Source: VRUE01 sp963762205
GTDB lineage: Bacteria > Actinomycetota > Thermoleophilia > Solirubrobacterales > 70-9
Direction of reading: 5' to 3'
Assembly: GCA_963762205.1 (NCBI GenBank)
Contig: CAVXJZ010000006.1
Coordinates: forward strand, 340,898-404,897
DNA: 64,000 bases
Within the stretch, counting starts at the first letter, position 1. The number at the start of each line of letters is the position of its first letter. Below, piece after piece: positions 17,458 through 25,634 of the stretch. Below the pieces are notes generated by a model. The model was not told where the DNA came from. It worked only from the letters and a program-made list of their open reading frames with translations, and searched no databases. Position numbers and translations under genes: made by a program.

Positions 17458-19292
17458 GGCAGCACCTCCAGGATCGCGCCCTCGAGCTCCTCGGCGAAGA
17501 TCGGCAGGCCCTCCATTTTGTTGTAGCCGACCGCGTCGACCAGGTACTCGCCGCGGATCATGCCGAGCAGCTGGCCGGTGTTGACCTCGGGGATCAGCAC
17601 CTTGGAGAAGGAGCGGACCACGTCGCCGGTGTTGCGGGGCAACGGGTCGAGGTGGCGGAGGTGGGCCGTGGCGATCGGTATCTCGCGTTCGCGGACCCGC
17701 CGCGCCGCCGCCTGCACGACCCCGTAGGTCGAGCCCCAGCCGAGGACCAGCAGCTCGGCGCCCTCGTCGGCCTCGACCTCGAGCTCGGGGATGTCCTCGG
17801 CCAGCTTCTCCAGCTTCTGCGCGCGAAGCTCGGTCATCAGGGCGTGATTCTCCGGGTCATAGCTGATGTTGCCGCTGCCGTTTTCCTTCTCGAGGCCGCC
17901 GATCCGGTGCTGCAGGCCGGGTGTGCCCGGGATCGCCCAGGGACGTGCGCCGCGCTCGTTGCGCAGGTAGGGCAGGAACTCGTCGCCGGCGTTGGGGCCC
18001 GTCGCGAATTCGGGGTCGATCTCGGGGAGGTCGGCCGTGTCTGGGATCCGCCAGGGCTCCGAGGAGTTGGCGAGGAAGGTGTCCGAGAGGAGGATCACGG
18101 GGGTCCGGTAGCGGACCGCGACCCGCACGGCCTCGACAGCCGAGTCGAAGCAGTCGGCGGGGGTTGCCGCGGCGATCACCGGCAGCGGCGACTCGCCGTG
18201 GCGGCCGTGCAGCGCCATCAGCAGGTCGGTCTGCTCGGTTTTGGTCGGCATCCCGGTCGACGGGCCGGCGCGCTGCACGTCGATGATCAGGAGCGGCAGC
18301 TCGAGCATCGCCGCGAGGCCGATCGTCTCCGCCTTCAGGTCCATCCCGGGCCCGCTGGTGGCGGTGATGCCGAGCTGCCCGGCGAAGGCGGCGCCGACGG
18401 CCATGTTTACGGCCGCGATCTCGTCCTCGGCCTGCACGGTCCTTACCCCGAAGCGATCGTGGCGCGCGAGGTGGTGCAGGAGCTCGGAGGCGGGGGTGAT
18501 CGGATAGCTGGCGAAGAACGGCTGCAGCCCGCTCTTGACGCCGGCGGCGATCAGCCCCAGCGCCAGCGCCTGCGTTCCGTCGATGTTGCGGTACTCGCCC
18601 GGATCGAGCGGGGCCGGCGCGATTTCGATCGGGGTGACGGCGATCTCGGTCGTCTCGCCGAAGTTGTAGCCGGCTTTGAATGCCGCGACGTTGGCGTCCC
18701 GGATCGCCGGCTTCTTGGCGAATTTCGCCTCCAGCCAGGAGATCGAGGGCTCCGCGGGACGGCCGTACATCCAGGAGACGAGGCCGAGGGCGTAGACGTT
18801 CTTGGTCCGCTGCGCCTCCGCCGGCTTCAGACCCTCGATCTCCTCGGTCGCCCGCGTCGTCATCGACGTCATCGGCACCCGGAAGACCTGGTATCCGCCG
18901 AGGGTGCCGTCGTCGAGCGGGTTCTCCTCGTAGCCGGCCTTGCGCAGGTTGTTGTCGGTGAAGGCGTCCTCGTTGACGATCACCGTCCCCGCGGACTCCA
19001 GCGCGCCGAGGTTCGTCTTCAGCGCCGCCGGATTCATCGCGACCAGGGTGTTGGGATGGTCCCCCGGCGTGAGGATGTCCCGGGAGGCGAAGTGGATCTG
19101 GAATGCGGAGACCCCGTGCAGGGTCCCGGCCGGCGCGCGTATCTCGGCCGGAAAGTCCGGAAGGGTGGAGAGGTCGTTGCCGACCTGGGCGGTCGCGGCG
19201 GTGAAGCGGCCGCCGACCAGCTGCATGCCATCGCCCGAATCGCCGGCGAACCGGACGATGACTCTCTCTAGCTTCTTTCCTGTAGTTGCCAC
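17454..19292 (-). CDS. korA: 2-oxoacid:ferredoxin oxidoreductase, fused gamma-alpha subunit
   Basis: 612 aa. The N-terminal gamma domain (about 1-190) has GDSGDGMQLVGGRFT, and the alpha domain (about 215-590) has ASYPITPASELLHHLA and TATSGPGMDLKAETIGLA. This fused architecture is typical of actinobacterial KorA. The partner KorB gene overlaps by 4 nt. The divergent DUF3307 gene begins 97 nt away. Confidence 0.92.
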   Translation of the reverse strand: MATTGKKLERVIVRFAGDSGDGMQLVGGRFTAATAQVGNDLSTLPDFPAEIRAPAGTLHGVSAFQIHFASRDILTPGDHPNTLVAMNPAALKTNLGALESAGTVIVNEDAFTDNNLRKAGYEENPLDDGTLGGYQVFRVPMTSMTTRATEEIEGLKPAEAQRTKNVYALGLVSWMYGRPAEPSISWLEAKFAKKPAIRDANVAAFKAGYNFGETTEIAVTPIEIAPAPLDPGEYRNIDGTQALALGLIAAGVKSGLQPFFASYPITPASELLHHLARHDRFGVRTVQAEDEIAAVNMAVGAAFAGQLGITATSGPGMDLKAETIGLAAMLELPLLIIDVQRAGPSTGMPTKTEQTDLLMALHGRHGESPLPVIAAATPADCFDSAVEAVRVAVRYRTPVILLSDTFLANSSEPWRIPDTADLPEIDPEFATGPNAGDEFLPYLRNERGARPWAIPGTPGLQHRIGGLEKENGSGNISYDPENHALMTELRAQKLEKLAEDIPELEVEADEGAELLVLGWGSTYGVVQAAARRVREREIPIATAHLRHLDPLPRNTGDVVRSFSKVLIPEVNTGQLLGMIRGEYLVDAVGYNKMEGLPIFAEELEGAILEVLP

Positions 19293-19388
19293 TAAAGGCT
19301 CGGCACCTCAGCCGGCCAATACACGACGGTAGCAGTCCACAGGCACGACCACCGCGTCCGGCCGCGCGCGATACCTTCCCTGCCGGCA

Positions 19389-19781
19389 ATGCCCTGGGTA
19401 GAGATATTCGCCGTCTTCGTCGTGTCGCATCTGGTCGGGGACTTTCTCCTGCAAACCGACCTGCAGGCTACGCACAAGCGCGGCGGCCTGGGCGGCAACG
19501 GCGAAGCGTCGCGCGGGCTCATCTCCCACACGGTCACCTACACCCTCGCCTTCGTGCCGGCTCTGATCTGGCTCTCCACCGACATCGGCGCCTGGGTGTT
19601 CGGCGTCGCGCTGCTGATCGCCATCCCGCACATGATCCAGGACGACGGCCGGCTGCTCGACATCTATATGCGGCGTGTCAAGGGCGTCGAGCCGAAGCCG
19701 GGCAGCGGCCTGCTGGTCGCCGTCGACCAGGCGTGGCACATGGTGGCGCTCTTCCTGATCGCATTGCTCGCAAGCGGGTGA
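19389..19781 (+). CDS. DUF3307-like integral membrane protein
   Basis: 130 aa with about four hydrophobic segments. The opening FAVFVVSHLVGDFLLQTD, then HTVTYTLAF and AIPHMIQDDGRLLD, match the DUF3307 pattern of conserved His/Asp residues near the membrane. The function of the family is unknown. It is the first gene of a three-gene operon: its TGA shares one base with the ATG of the CHASE2 cyclase (TGATG at 19779-19783), which strongly implies coupled translation. Confidence 0.7.
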   Translation: MPWVEIFAVFVVSHLVGDFLLQTDLQATHKRGGLGGNGEASRGLISHTVTYTLAFVPALIWLSTDIGAWVFGVALLIAIPHMIQDDGRLLDIYMRRVKGVEPKPGSGLLVAVDQAWHMVALFLIALLASG

Positions 19782-21541
19782 TGCGCTCCCGCCAGGTGCG
19801 GCGGGCGCGCCTGCTCGGGCTGCTCTCCGTCGCGATCCTCTCGGTCGGGCTCGGGGTGACCGCGTACGCCACCGATCAGCTGCACACACTCGACCTGAGC
19901 ACGGTCGACACCCGCTTCGAAATCCGCGGGACGCAGCAGCGGCCCGACGACATCGTCGTGGTGAAAATCGACGACACCACCTTCAGCCAGCTCCAGCTCC
20001 AGTGGCCCTTCGCGCGCAGCGTCCACGGCCGGCTGATCGACCGACTGCGCGAAGCCGGCGCCGCGGCGATCGCCTACGACGTGCAGTTCACCGAGCCGAC
20101 GGTCCCCCGCGAGGACAACGCACTGGTGGATGCGGTCGAACGCGCCGACGGCGTGGTGCTCTCCACCACCGAGGTGAACGGACGGGGCGAAAGCCGGGTC
20201 TTCGGCGGCGAAGAGGTCGTCAGGCAGATCGGCGCCCGCGCCGCCAATACCACCGTCCAGGCCGATCCGGGCGGAGTGCTCCGCCGCTTCCCGGTCGCCT
20301 TCGACGGCCTGGTCGGCTTCCCGGTCGCCGCCGTCGAAGAGGCGACCGGCCGGCCCGTCGACCATGCCGACGCCGGCGGCCGGTACCCGTGGATCGACTA
20401 CCGAGGGCCTCCGGGGACGATCGAGTCCTACTCCTTCTCCAAGGTCCTGCGCGGCGAGGTGCCCGACGAGGCGTTCCGCGACAAGATCGTCGTCGTCGGC
20501 GCCTCGGCGCCGTCCCTGCAGGACTTCCACGCCACCCCGGTCGGCGAGGGCCACGAAATGCCGGGCGCGGAAGTCCAGGCGAACGCGATCTGGACCGTCC
20601 AGCACGACTTCCCGCTGAAGTCCGTCCCGGGCGGCCTCGACGTGCTGCTGATCGTCCTCTTCGGGCTGGTCGGGCCGATCACGCAGTTGAGGCTGCGCCC
20701 GATGATCGCCTTTGCGGTGGCCGTCCTGCTCGGGCTGCTCTTCCTCGTCCTCGCCCAGATCGCCTTCGAGGAGGGCTGGATCGTCTCCGTCGCCTACCCG
20801 CTGGGGGCGCTGGTCCTCTCCGCCGTCGGCGCGCTCGCCGTCACCACCCTGATCACCGCCTACGAGCGCCAGTGGGTCAGGGACACCTTTGCCCGCTTCG
20901 TCCCCGAGTCGGTCGTCAACGACGTGCTCGAGCGGGCCGACGAGGACCTGCGGCTGGTCGGAGTGCGCCGCGAGGGGACAGTCATGTTCAGTGACCTGCG
21001 CGGCTTCACCTCGATGGCCGAGACGCTGGCGCCGGATCAGGTGATCGAGATCCTCAACCACTACCTCTCCGAGATGAGCGACGCGATCATGGATCACGGC
21101 GGCACGCTGGTCGCCTATATGGGTGACGGGATCATGGCCGTGTTCGGGGCGCCGATCGAGCAGCCCGACCACGCCGACCGGGCCGTCGCCGCCGCCGAGG
21201 AGATGATCACCGTGCGGCTCGGGCGCTTCAACGAGTGGATTCGCTCCGAGGGCCTCAGCGAGGGCTTCGAAATGGGGATCGGGATCAACAGCGGCAGCGT
21301 CATGTCCGGGCAGGTCGGCTCCGAGCGGCGGATCGAGTACACCGCGGTCGGCGACACGACCAACACGGCGGCGCGCCTCGAGGGCATGACCAAAGGCACC
21401 CCCCACCAGGTCTTCGTAGCCGACTCGACCCGGGCCGAGATGGCCGACGGGGAGCGCCTGACCTTCGTCGACGAGTTCCCGGTCCGGGGGCGCACCGCCG
21501 GGATCCGGGTCTGGACGCTGCCAGGCGATATCTTGCCGTGA
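19781..21541 (+). CDS. CHASE2-domain class III adenylate/guanylate cyclase
   Basis: 586 aa. One N-terminal helix (about 15-35), an extracytoplasmic CHASE2 sensor (about 40-270, with VVVKIDDTTFSQL and VVVGASAPSLQDFHATPVG), three close-packed helices (about 290-370) and a cytoplasmic class III cyclase domain (about 400-586). Both metal Asp residues are visible (VMFSDLRGFTSM; MGDGIMAVFGAP), as is the GDTTNTAARLE block with Asn and Arg, so it should be active. It would turn an outside signal into cAMP (or cGMP). The following gene encodes a transporter with a cyclic-nucleotide-binding domain and starts in the stop codon of this one (TGATG). Confidence 0.9.
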   Translation: MRSRQVRRARLLGLLSVAILSVGLGVTAYATDQLHTLDLSTVDTRFEIRGTQQRPDDIVVVKIDDTTFSQLQLQWPFARSVHGRLIDRLREAGAAAIAYDVQFTEPTVPREDNALVDAVERADGVVLSTTEVNGRGESRVFGGEEVVRQIGARAANTTVQADPGGVLRRFPVAFDGLVGFPVAAVEEATGRPVDHADAGGRYPWIDYRGPPGTIESYSFSKVLRGEVPDEAFRDKIVVVGASAPSLQDFHATPVGEGHEMPGAEVQANAIWTVQHDFPLKSVPGGLDVLLIVLFGLVGPITQLRLRPMIAFAVAVLLGLLFLVLAQIAFEEGWIVSVAYPLGALVLSAVGALAVTTLITAYERQWVRDTFARFVPESVVNDVLERADEDLRLVGVRREGTVMFSDLRGFTSMAETLAPDQVIEILNHYLSEMSDAIMDHGGTLVAYMGDGIMAVFGAPIEQPDHADRAVAAAEEMITVRLGRFNEWIRSEGLSEGFEMGIGINSGSVMSGQVGSERRIEYTAVGDTTNTAARLEGMTKGTPHQVFVADSTRAEMADGERLTFVDEFPVRGRTAGIRVWTLPGDILP

Positions 21542-23214
21542 TGGAAGGGGTATCCGGGAGGCGGGGGATCGCGGGCACGCTCGCCTCGACGTTCGGGGCA
21601 CTCGCCGTCGACTTCGGCAACCGTGACCTCGGGCTGCTCGGCATCGCCCGGGTGGGGATCTCCTACGCCAGCTGGTGCCTGGCGATGGCGCTCGGCGTCT
21701 ACGGCTTCGAGGTGGGCGGCGCCGTCGCGGTCGGAGTGGTCGCGCTCGTGCGCCTGATGCCCGGCGCGCTGGCCTCCCCCTTCGCCGGCCTGCTCGGCGA
21801 TCGCTTTCCGCGCCGCGACGTCCTGATCGGCAGCGGCATGGCGGTCACCGTCGTGCTCGCCGGAACCGGCGCCGCCGCGGCCCTCGACAGCCCGGCGGCC
21901 GTGGTCGCGATCCTCGCCGGCGTCTTCACCGTCGCGGTCAGCGGCTACGTGCCTGCCGAGTCGGCGCTGCTGCCCGCGCTTGCGCGCAGCCCGCAGGAGC
22001 TCTCCGCGGCCAACGTCACCCACAGCGCGATGGACAACGTCGGCTTCCTCCTGGCGGCGCTGACGACCGGCGTGCTGCTCGCCGTCTCCGACCCCGCCGC
22101 CGTCTTCGCCGTGGGCGCCGCGGTCGCCTTCCTGACCACGATCGGGCTGGCGGCGATCGAGCGCGACGAGCGGCCGAGCTACGTCGCCGAAGCCGAGCTC
22201 TCCAGCCTGCTGCGCCAGTCGGCGCTCGGCTTCCGCACCCTGACCGAGCACGCCGGGCTGCGCCTGGTCGGAGCACTGCTGGTCGTCGTCGTCTTCTTCG
22301 AGGGCACGGCCGAGGTCCTGGTCGTGATCCTGGCGCTCGACCTGCTCCACCTGGGGCACGGCAGCGTCGGCTATCTGAACGCGGCCTGGGGGATCGGAGC
22401 GCTGCTCGGCGGCGCCACCCTCTCCCTGCTGCTCGACCGCGGGCGCCTGGCGGCGGCCCTGGCGGGCGGCGGCGCCGTCGTCGCCCTGGCCACCGCCCTG
22501 CCGGCGGTCTGGGTGGTCGGCTTCGCCGCCTACGCCGGGTGGCTCGCGATCGGCCTCGGCTACACGGTCGTCGAGGTCGCCGCCAAGACCCTGCTGCAGC
22601 GCCTCGGGTCCGACGAGACCCTGGGCCGCGTGATCGGCTCGCTCGAGTCCGCGCGCCTGACCGCGATGGCGCTCGGCTCGATCAGCGCCTCGGTCATCTT
22701 CGAGCTGCTTGGGGTTCGCGGGGCGCTGCTCGCGCTGGCGGCGCTGCTGCCGATCTTCGTCGGCCTCTTCTGGAGCCGCCTGCGGGGCTTCGAGATCGGC
22801 GCGCCCGTCGCCGAGGAGCAGTTCCAGCTCCTGCGCGGCAACTCGATCTTCTCGCCCCTGCCGGTGGCGACGCTCGAGCGGATCAGCCACGACCTCGTTC
22901 CAGTCCAGGTCTCCGCGGACCACGAGGTGATCACCCAGGGCGACCCCGGCGACCGCTTCTACCTGATCGAGGAGGGGCAGGTCGAGGTGCACGAAAACGG
23001 CGAGTTCCGCCGCAACGAGGGGCCCGGCGAAAGCTTCGGCGAGATCGCCCTGCTGCGCGACGTCCCCCGCACCGCCACCGTGCGGACGACGCGGGCGACG
23101 ACGCTCCTGGCGCTGGAGCGCGACCAGTTCATCACCGCGGTCACCGGCCACCAGCGCAGCCGCCAGGTGGCCCACACGGTCGTCGACGACCGCTGGAGCC
23201 CCGAGCGGTCGTGA
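21541..23214 (+). CDS. MFS transporter fused to a C-terminal cyclic nucleotide-binding domain
   Basis: 557 aa. Residues about 1-415 form an MFS domain with some 12 helices (GLLGDRFPRRDVLIG is the loop 2-3 motif). Residues about 430-550 form a cNMP-binding domain with GDRFYLIEEGQVEVHENG and a phosphate-binding cassette FGEIALLRDVPRTATV that keeps the Glu and Arg that hold cAMP. The transporter is thus probably gated by a cyclic nucleotide made by the cyclase encoded directly upstream (one-base overlap). The substrate is unknown. The paralogue at 37539-39209 has the same architecture and almost the same length. Confidence 0.9.
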   Translation: MEGVSGRRGIAGTLASTFGALAVDFGNRDLGLLGIARVGISYASWCLAMALGVYGFEVGGAVAVGVVALVRLMPGALASPFAGLLGDRFPRRDVLIGSGMAVTVVLAGTGAAAALDSPAAVVAILAGVFTVAVSGYVPAESALLPALARSPQELSAANVTHSAMDNVGFLLAALTTGVLLAVSDPAAVFAVGAAVAFLTTIGLAAIERDERPSYVAEAELSSLLRQSALGFRTLTEHAGLRLVGALLVVVVFFEGTAEVLVVILALDLLHLGHGSVGYLNAAWGIGALLGGATLSLLLDRGRLAAALAGGGAVVALATALPAVWVVGFAAYAGWLAIGLGYTVVEVAAKTLLQRLGSDETLGRVIGSLESARLTAMALGSISASVIFELLGVRGALLALAALLPIFVGLFWSRLRGFEIGAPVAEEQFQLLRGNSIFSPLPVATLERISHDLVPVQVSADHEVITQGDPGDRFYLIEEGQVEVHENGEFRRNEGPGESFGEIALLRDVPRTATVRTTRATTLLALERDQFITAVTGHQRSRQVAHTVVDDRWSPERS

Positions 23215-23233
23215 GCGGCCGCCGCCGTCCTCC

Positions 23234-23626
23234 CTATTCCCGGTCGACCACTTCGACGGTGCCGTGCATCGTCGGGTGGATTTCGCAGAAGTAGGTGTAC
23301 GTGCCCGGGTCCTTGAAGGTCTCCGACCTGACCTTGCCCTCCTCGATCGTGCCGGTGTCGAAGCTGCCGTCGTCGGCGGTGGCCGTGTGCGGCGCGGAGT
23401 CCATGTTCTTCCAGATCACCTTGCCGCCGGTCTGCACTCGGACGGGCTCGGGGTCGTATGCGAAGTCGACGATCTCGACCGTGGCCGCGCGTTCCAGGCT
23501 CGCGTCGGGGGCGGCCGCGACGGATTCGGCCCCCGCGGTCGTCTCCTCTCCACCCCCATCGCCACAGGCGGCGAGCGCCAGCGCGAGAAGGCTGAGGACC
23601 GGGATCAGGAGAGCCTTGTTCTTCAT
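23234..23626 (-). CDS. Cupredoxin lipoprotein
   Basis: 130 aa. The signal peptide ends in a lipobox (LALAAC), so the protein is anchored by lipid outside the membrane; a Gly/Glu/Ala linker follows. The cupredoxin domain has copper ligands His80 (APHTA), Cys114, His117 and Met120 (FCEIHPTM). The ATG at 23626 is preferred to the upstream start because it begins the signal peptide and has TACCGT (23633-23638, complement) 6 nt away. Confidence 0.9.
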   Translation of the reverse strand: MKNKALLIPVLSLLALALAACGDGGGEETTAGAESVAAAPDASLERAATVEIVDFAYDPEPVRVQTGGKVIWKNMDSAPHTATADDGSFDTGTIEEGKVRSETFKDPGTYTYFCEIHPTMHGTVEVVDRE

Positions 23627-23672
23627 CGGACCACGGTACCCAGTCGCCGCATCCTGCAACCTGGGACCCCGG

Positions 23673-23678
23673 TAGGCT
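23673..23678 (+). promoter_or_regulatory. TAGGCT box pointing to a CTG start
   Basis: TAGGCT stands 6 nt before CTG 23685, the same geometry as the leaderless promoters of ATG and GTG genes in this window. Its TAG is also the in-frame stop that limits the phosphatase reading frame upstream. Confidence 0.45.
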
Positions 23679-23684
23679 CGCCCT

Positions 23685-24725
23685 CTGGAGGCCTCATCTA
23701 CAGTTCGTTTCGCCTGGTGCTGCCTGGTCGCACTGGCCGTCTTCGTCCTCTGGATGGCCGTCGCCCGCAGCGCCCAGGTCGGCGTCTCGTTCTTCTACGG
23801 GGTCCCGGTGGCGCTCGCCACCTGGTGGCTCGGCTGGAGGACCGGAATGGCTTTCGCGATCGGCTGCATCGCCCTCTTCGCGATCGGCTCCGCGATCCAC
23901 CCGATCACCCATTTCGGTGCCTCGCTGCTGGTCCGCGCCGCGGTCCTGGTCGCGGTCGTCGGGGCCGTCGGCGTGGTCAGGGCAAGGGTCCTGCGCCTCG
24001 AGGACTCGGCCGAGGAGCTCGAGGCGATCCGCATGGCGCTGACCCCGCCGGCCATGCCGGTCCAGGCCGGCGTCGACGTGGCCGCCGCCTTCATTCCCTC
24101 GGAGCTGGGCGTCTCCGGTGACTTCTACCTGCTCACCAACAGCCCGGACAGCTCGACCATCGCCGTGGTCGGCGACGTCGTCGGCCACGGCCCGAAGGCT
24201 GCGCGCCTGGCGACCTTCATCCGCGCGCGGCTGGCAACCTTCGCCGCCAACAGCAGCGACCCGAGTGAAATCCTCGACCTCGCCAACGAGGCCCTGCTCG
24301 AGCGGCCCGGACGGGGCGAGGAGCTGGTCAGCGCCGTCTGCCTTCGCTTCCACGCTCCGACGCAGAGCCTTTCCTGGGCGATCGCCGGCCACCCGCCGCC
24401 GCTGGGATTGCCGGGCCTCGATTCGCTGAGCTCGCCGGGGCCGACCATGCTGCTCGGCGTCGACACCGGCGTCTCCCTGGCGAGTGCCGAGGGACGTCTC
24501 GACACGGACTCCGGCGTGCTCGTCTACACCGACGGCGCCACCGACGTGGAGGTGGGCAAGGGCGCGATGCTCGGCCTCGAGGGTCTGCGGGGCGTGGTCG
24601 AGCCGGTCGCCCACCTGTCCGCCGAGCCCCTCGTCGGCGAGGTCGAATCGACACTCCTCGACAGGGCGCACGGCTCGATCCGCGACGACATCTGCGTGCT
24701 CGTGCTCCGCCCCACCGGGGGCTGA
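23685..24725 (+). CDS. SpoIIE/PP2C-type serine phosphatase with membrane anchor
   Basis: 346 aa if begun at CTG 23685, 323 aa from ATG 23754. Two or three N-terminal helices (FAWCCLVALAVFVLWMAVA, then a second after GWRTG) precede a SpoIIE phosphatase domain with GVSGDFYLL, VVGDVVGHG, IAGHPPPLG and YTDGATD, which supply the metal-binding Asp residues. Such enzymes dephosphorylate anti-sigma-factor antagonists or similar Ser/Thr phosphoproteins at the membrane. The ATG would cut the first helix in half and has neither ribosome site nor promoter in front, whereas CTG 23685 has a TAGGCT box 6 nt before it. No ATG, GTG or TTG lies between. The CTG start is a proposal, not certain. Confidence 0.82.
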   Translation: MEASSTVRFAWCCLVALAVFVLWMAVARSAQVGVSFFYGVPVALATWWLGWRTGMAFAIGCIALFAIGSAIHPITHFGASLLVRAAVLVAVVGAVGVVRARVLRLEDSAEELEAIRMALTPPAMPVQAGVDVAAAFIPSELGVSGDFYLLTNSPDSSTIAVVGDVVGHGPKAARLATFIRARLATFAANSSDPSEILDLANEALLERPGRGEELVSAVCLRFHAPTQSLSWAIAGHPPPLGLPGLDSLSSPGPTMLLGVDTGVSLASAEGRLDTDSGVLVYTDGATDVEVGKGAMLGLEGLRGVVEPVAHLSAEPLVGEVESTLLDRAHGSIRDDICVLVLRPTGG

Positions 24726-24801
24726 TGTCGCCGCGAGCCGTTTGGCGCGACGGCGATCGTGGGTAGCGACTGCTCGATGACCTCGGAGAGCGGATGAGCC
24801 G

Positions 24802-25626
24802 ATGCGGTCGGCGCTGAAGCGCGCGCTCGAGCAGTTCAGGGCGGACGGCCTAGCCGACCGGGCGGCGGCGCTCACCTATTACGGGCTGCTCTCGCTGTTC
24901 CCGGCGCTGATCGCGCTGGTCTCGATCATCGGGCTCGTCGGAAACCCGGAGACCACGACCGAGAAGGTGCTCGAGGTGATTGAAGAAATCGGCCCCGACT
25001 CGGCGACCGACACCTTCTCGGGCCCGGTCGAATCGATCGCCTCGCACCGCGGCGCTGCGGGCCTCGCCTTCGTCGCCGGCCTGGCGGTCGCCGTCTGGTC
25101 GGCCTCCGGGTACATCGGCGCCTTCGGACGCGCCTCCGAAGTCGTCTACGGGAAAAGGGACAGGCGCCCCTTCTGGAAGCAACGCCCGCAGCAGCTGGCG
25201 ATCACGCTGGCGATGCTGGTCCTCGCCGCGCTGCTGACCGTGGGGCTCGTCCTCAGCGGGCCCGTGGTGGATGCGATCGCCGGCCCGATCGGGGTCGGCT
25301 CGACCGCGGTCGGGCTATGGGACCTGCTCAAGCTGCCGGCGATGGCGGCGATCTTCATCGCCATGGTCGGGCTCCTCTACTCGACCTCGCTGGAGCCGAG
25401 CCTACGTGGCATCCGCTGGTTCTCGCCGGGCAGCATGGTGGCGGTCGCGACCTGGGGGCTTGCCTCGGCGGCCTTCGCCCTCTACCTCGGCAACTTCGGC
25501 TCCTACGACCAGACCTACGGCACGCTCGGCGGCGTCGTCGCGCTCCTGGTCTGGCTCTGGATCACGAACCTCGCGATCCTTTTCGGCCACGTCCTCAACG
25601 CAGCGCTCGGGCGCGGCGACGGCTGA
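24802..25626 (+). CDS. YihY/BrkB-family membrane protein
   Basis: 274 aa with six predicted helices. Family markers are RAAALTYYGLLSLFPALIALVS near the N-terminus and YDQTYGTLGGVVALLVWLWITN toward the end. Once called ribonuclease BN, the family is now seen as an inner-membrane protein of unknown, possibly transport, function. It probably shares a transcript with the phosphatase 76 nt upstream and is convergent with the carboxyltransferase gene (8 nt). Confidence 0.9.
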   Translation: MRSALKRALEQFRADGLADRAAALTYYGLLSLFPALIALVSIIGLVGNPETTTEKVLEVIEEIGPDSATDTFSGPVESIASHRGAAGLAFVAGLAVAVWSASGYIGAFGRASEVVYGKRDRRPFWKQRPQQLAITLAMLVLAALLTVGLVLSGPVVDAIAGPIGVGSTAVGLWDLLKLPAMAAIFIAMVGLLYSTSLEPSLRGIRWFSPGSMVAVATWGLASAAFALYLGNFGSYDQTYGTLGGVVALLVWLWITNLAILFGHVLNAALGRGDG

Positions 25627-25634
25627 TGCCCGAC

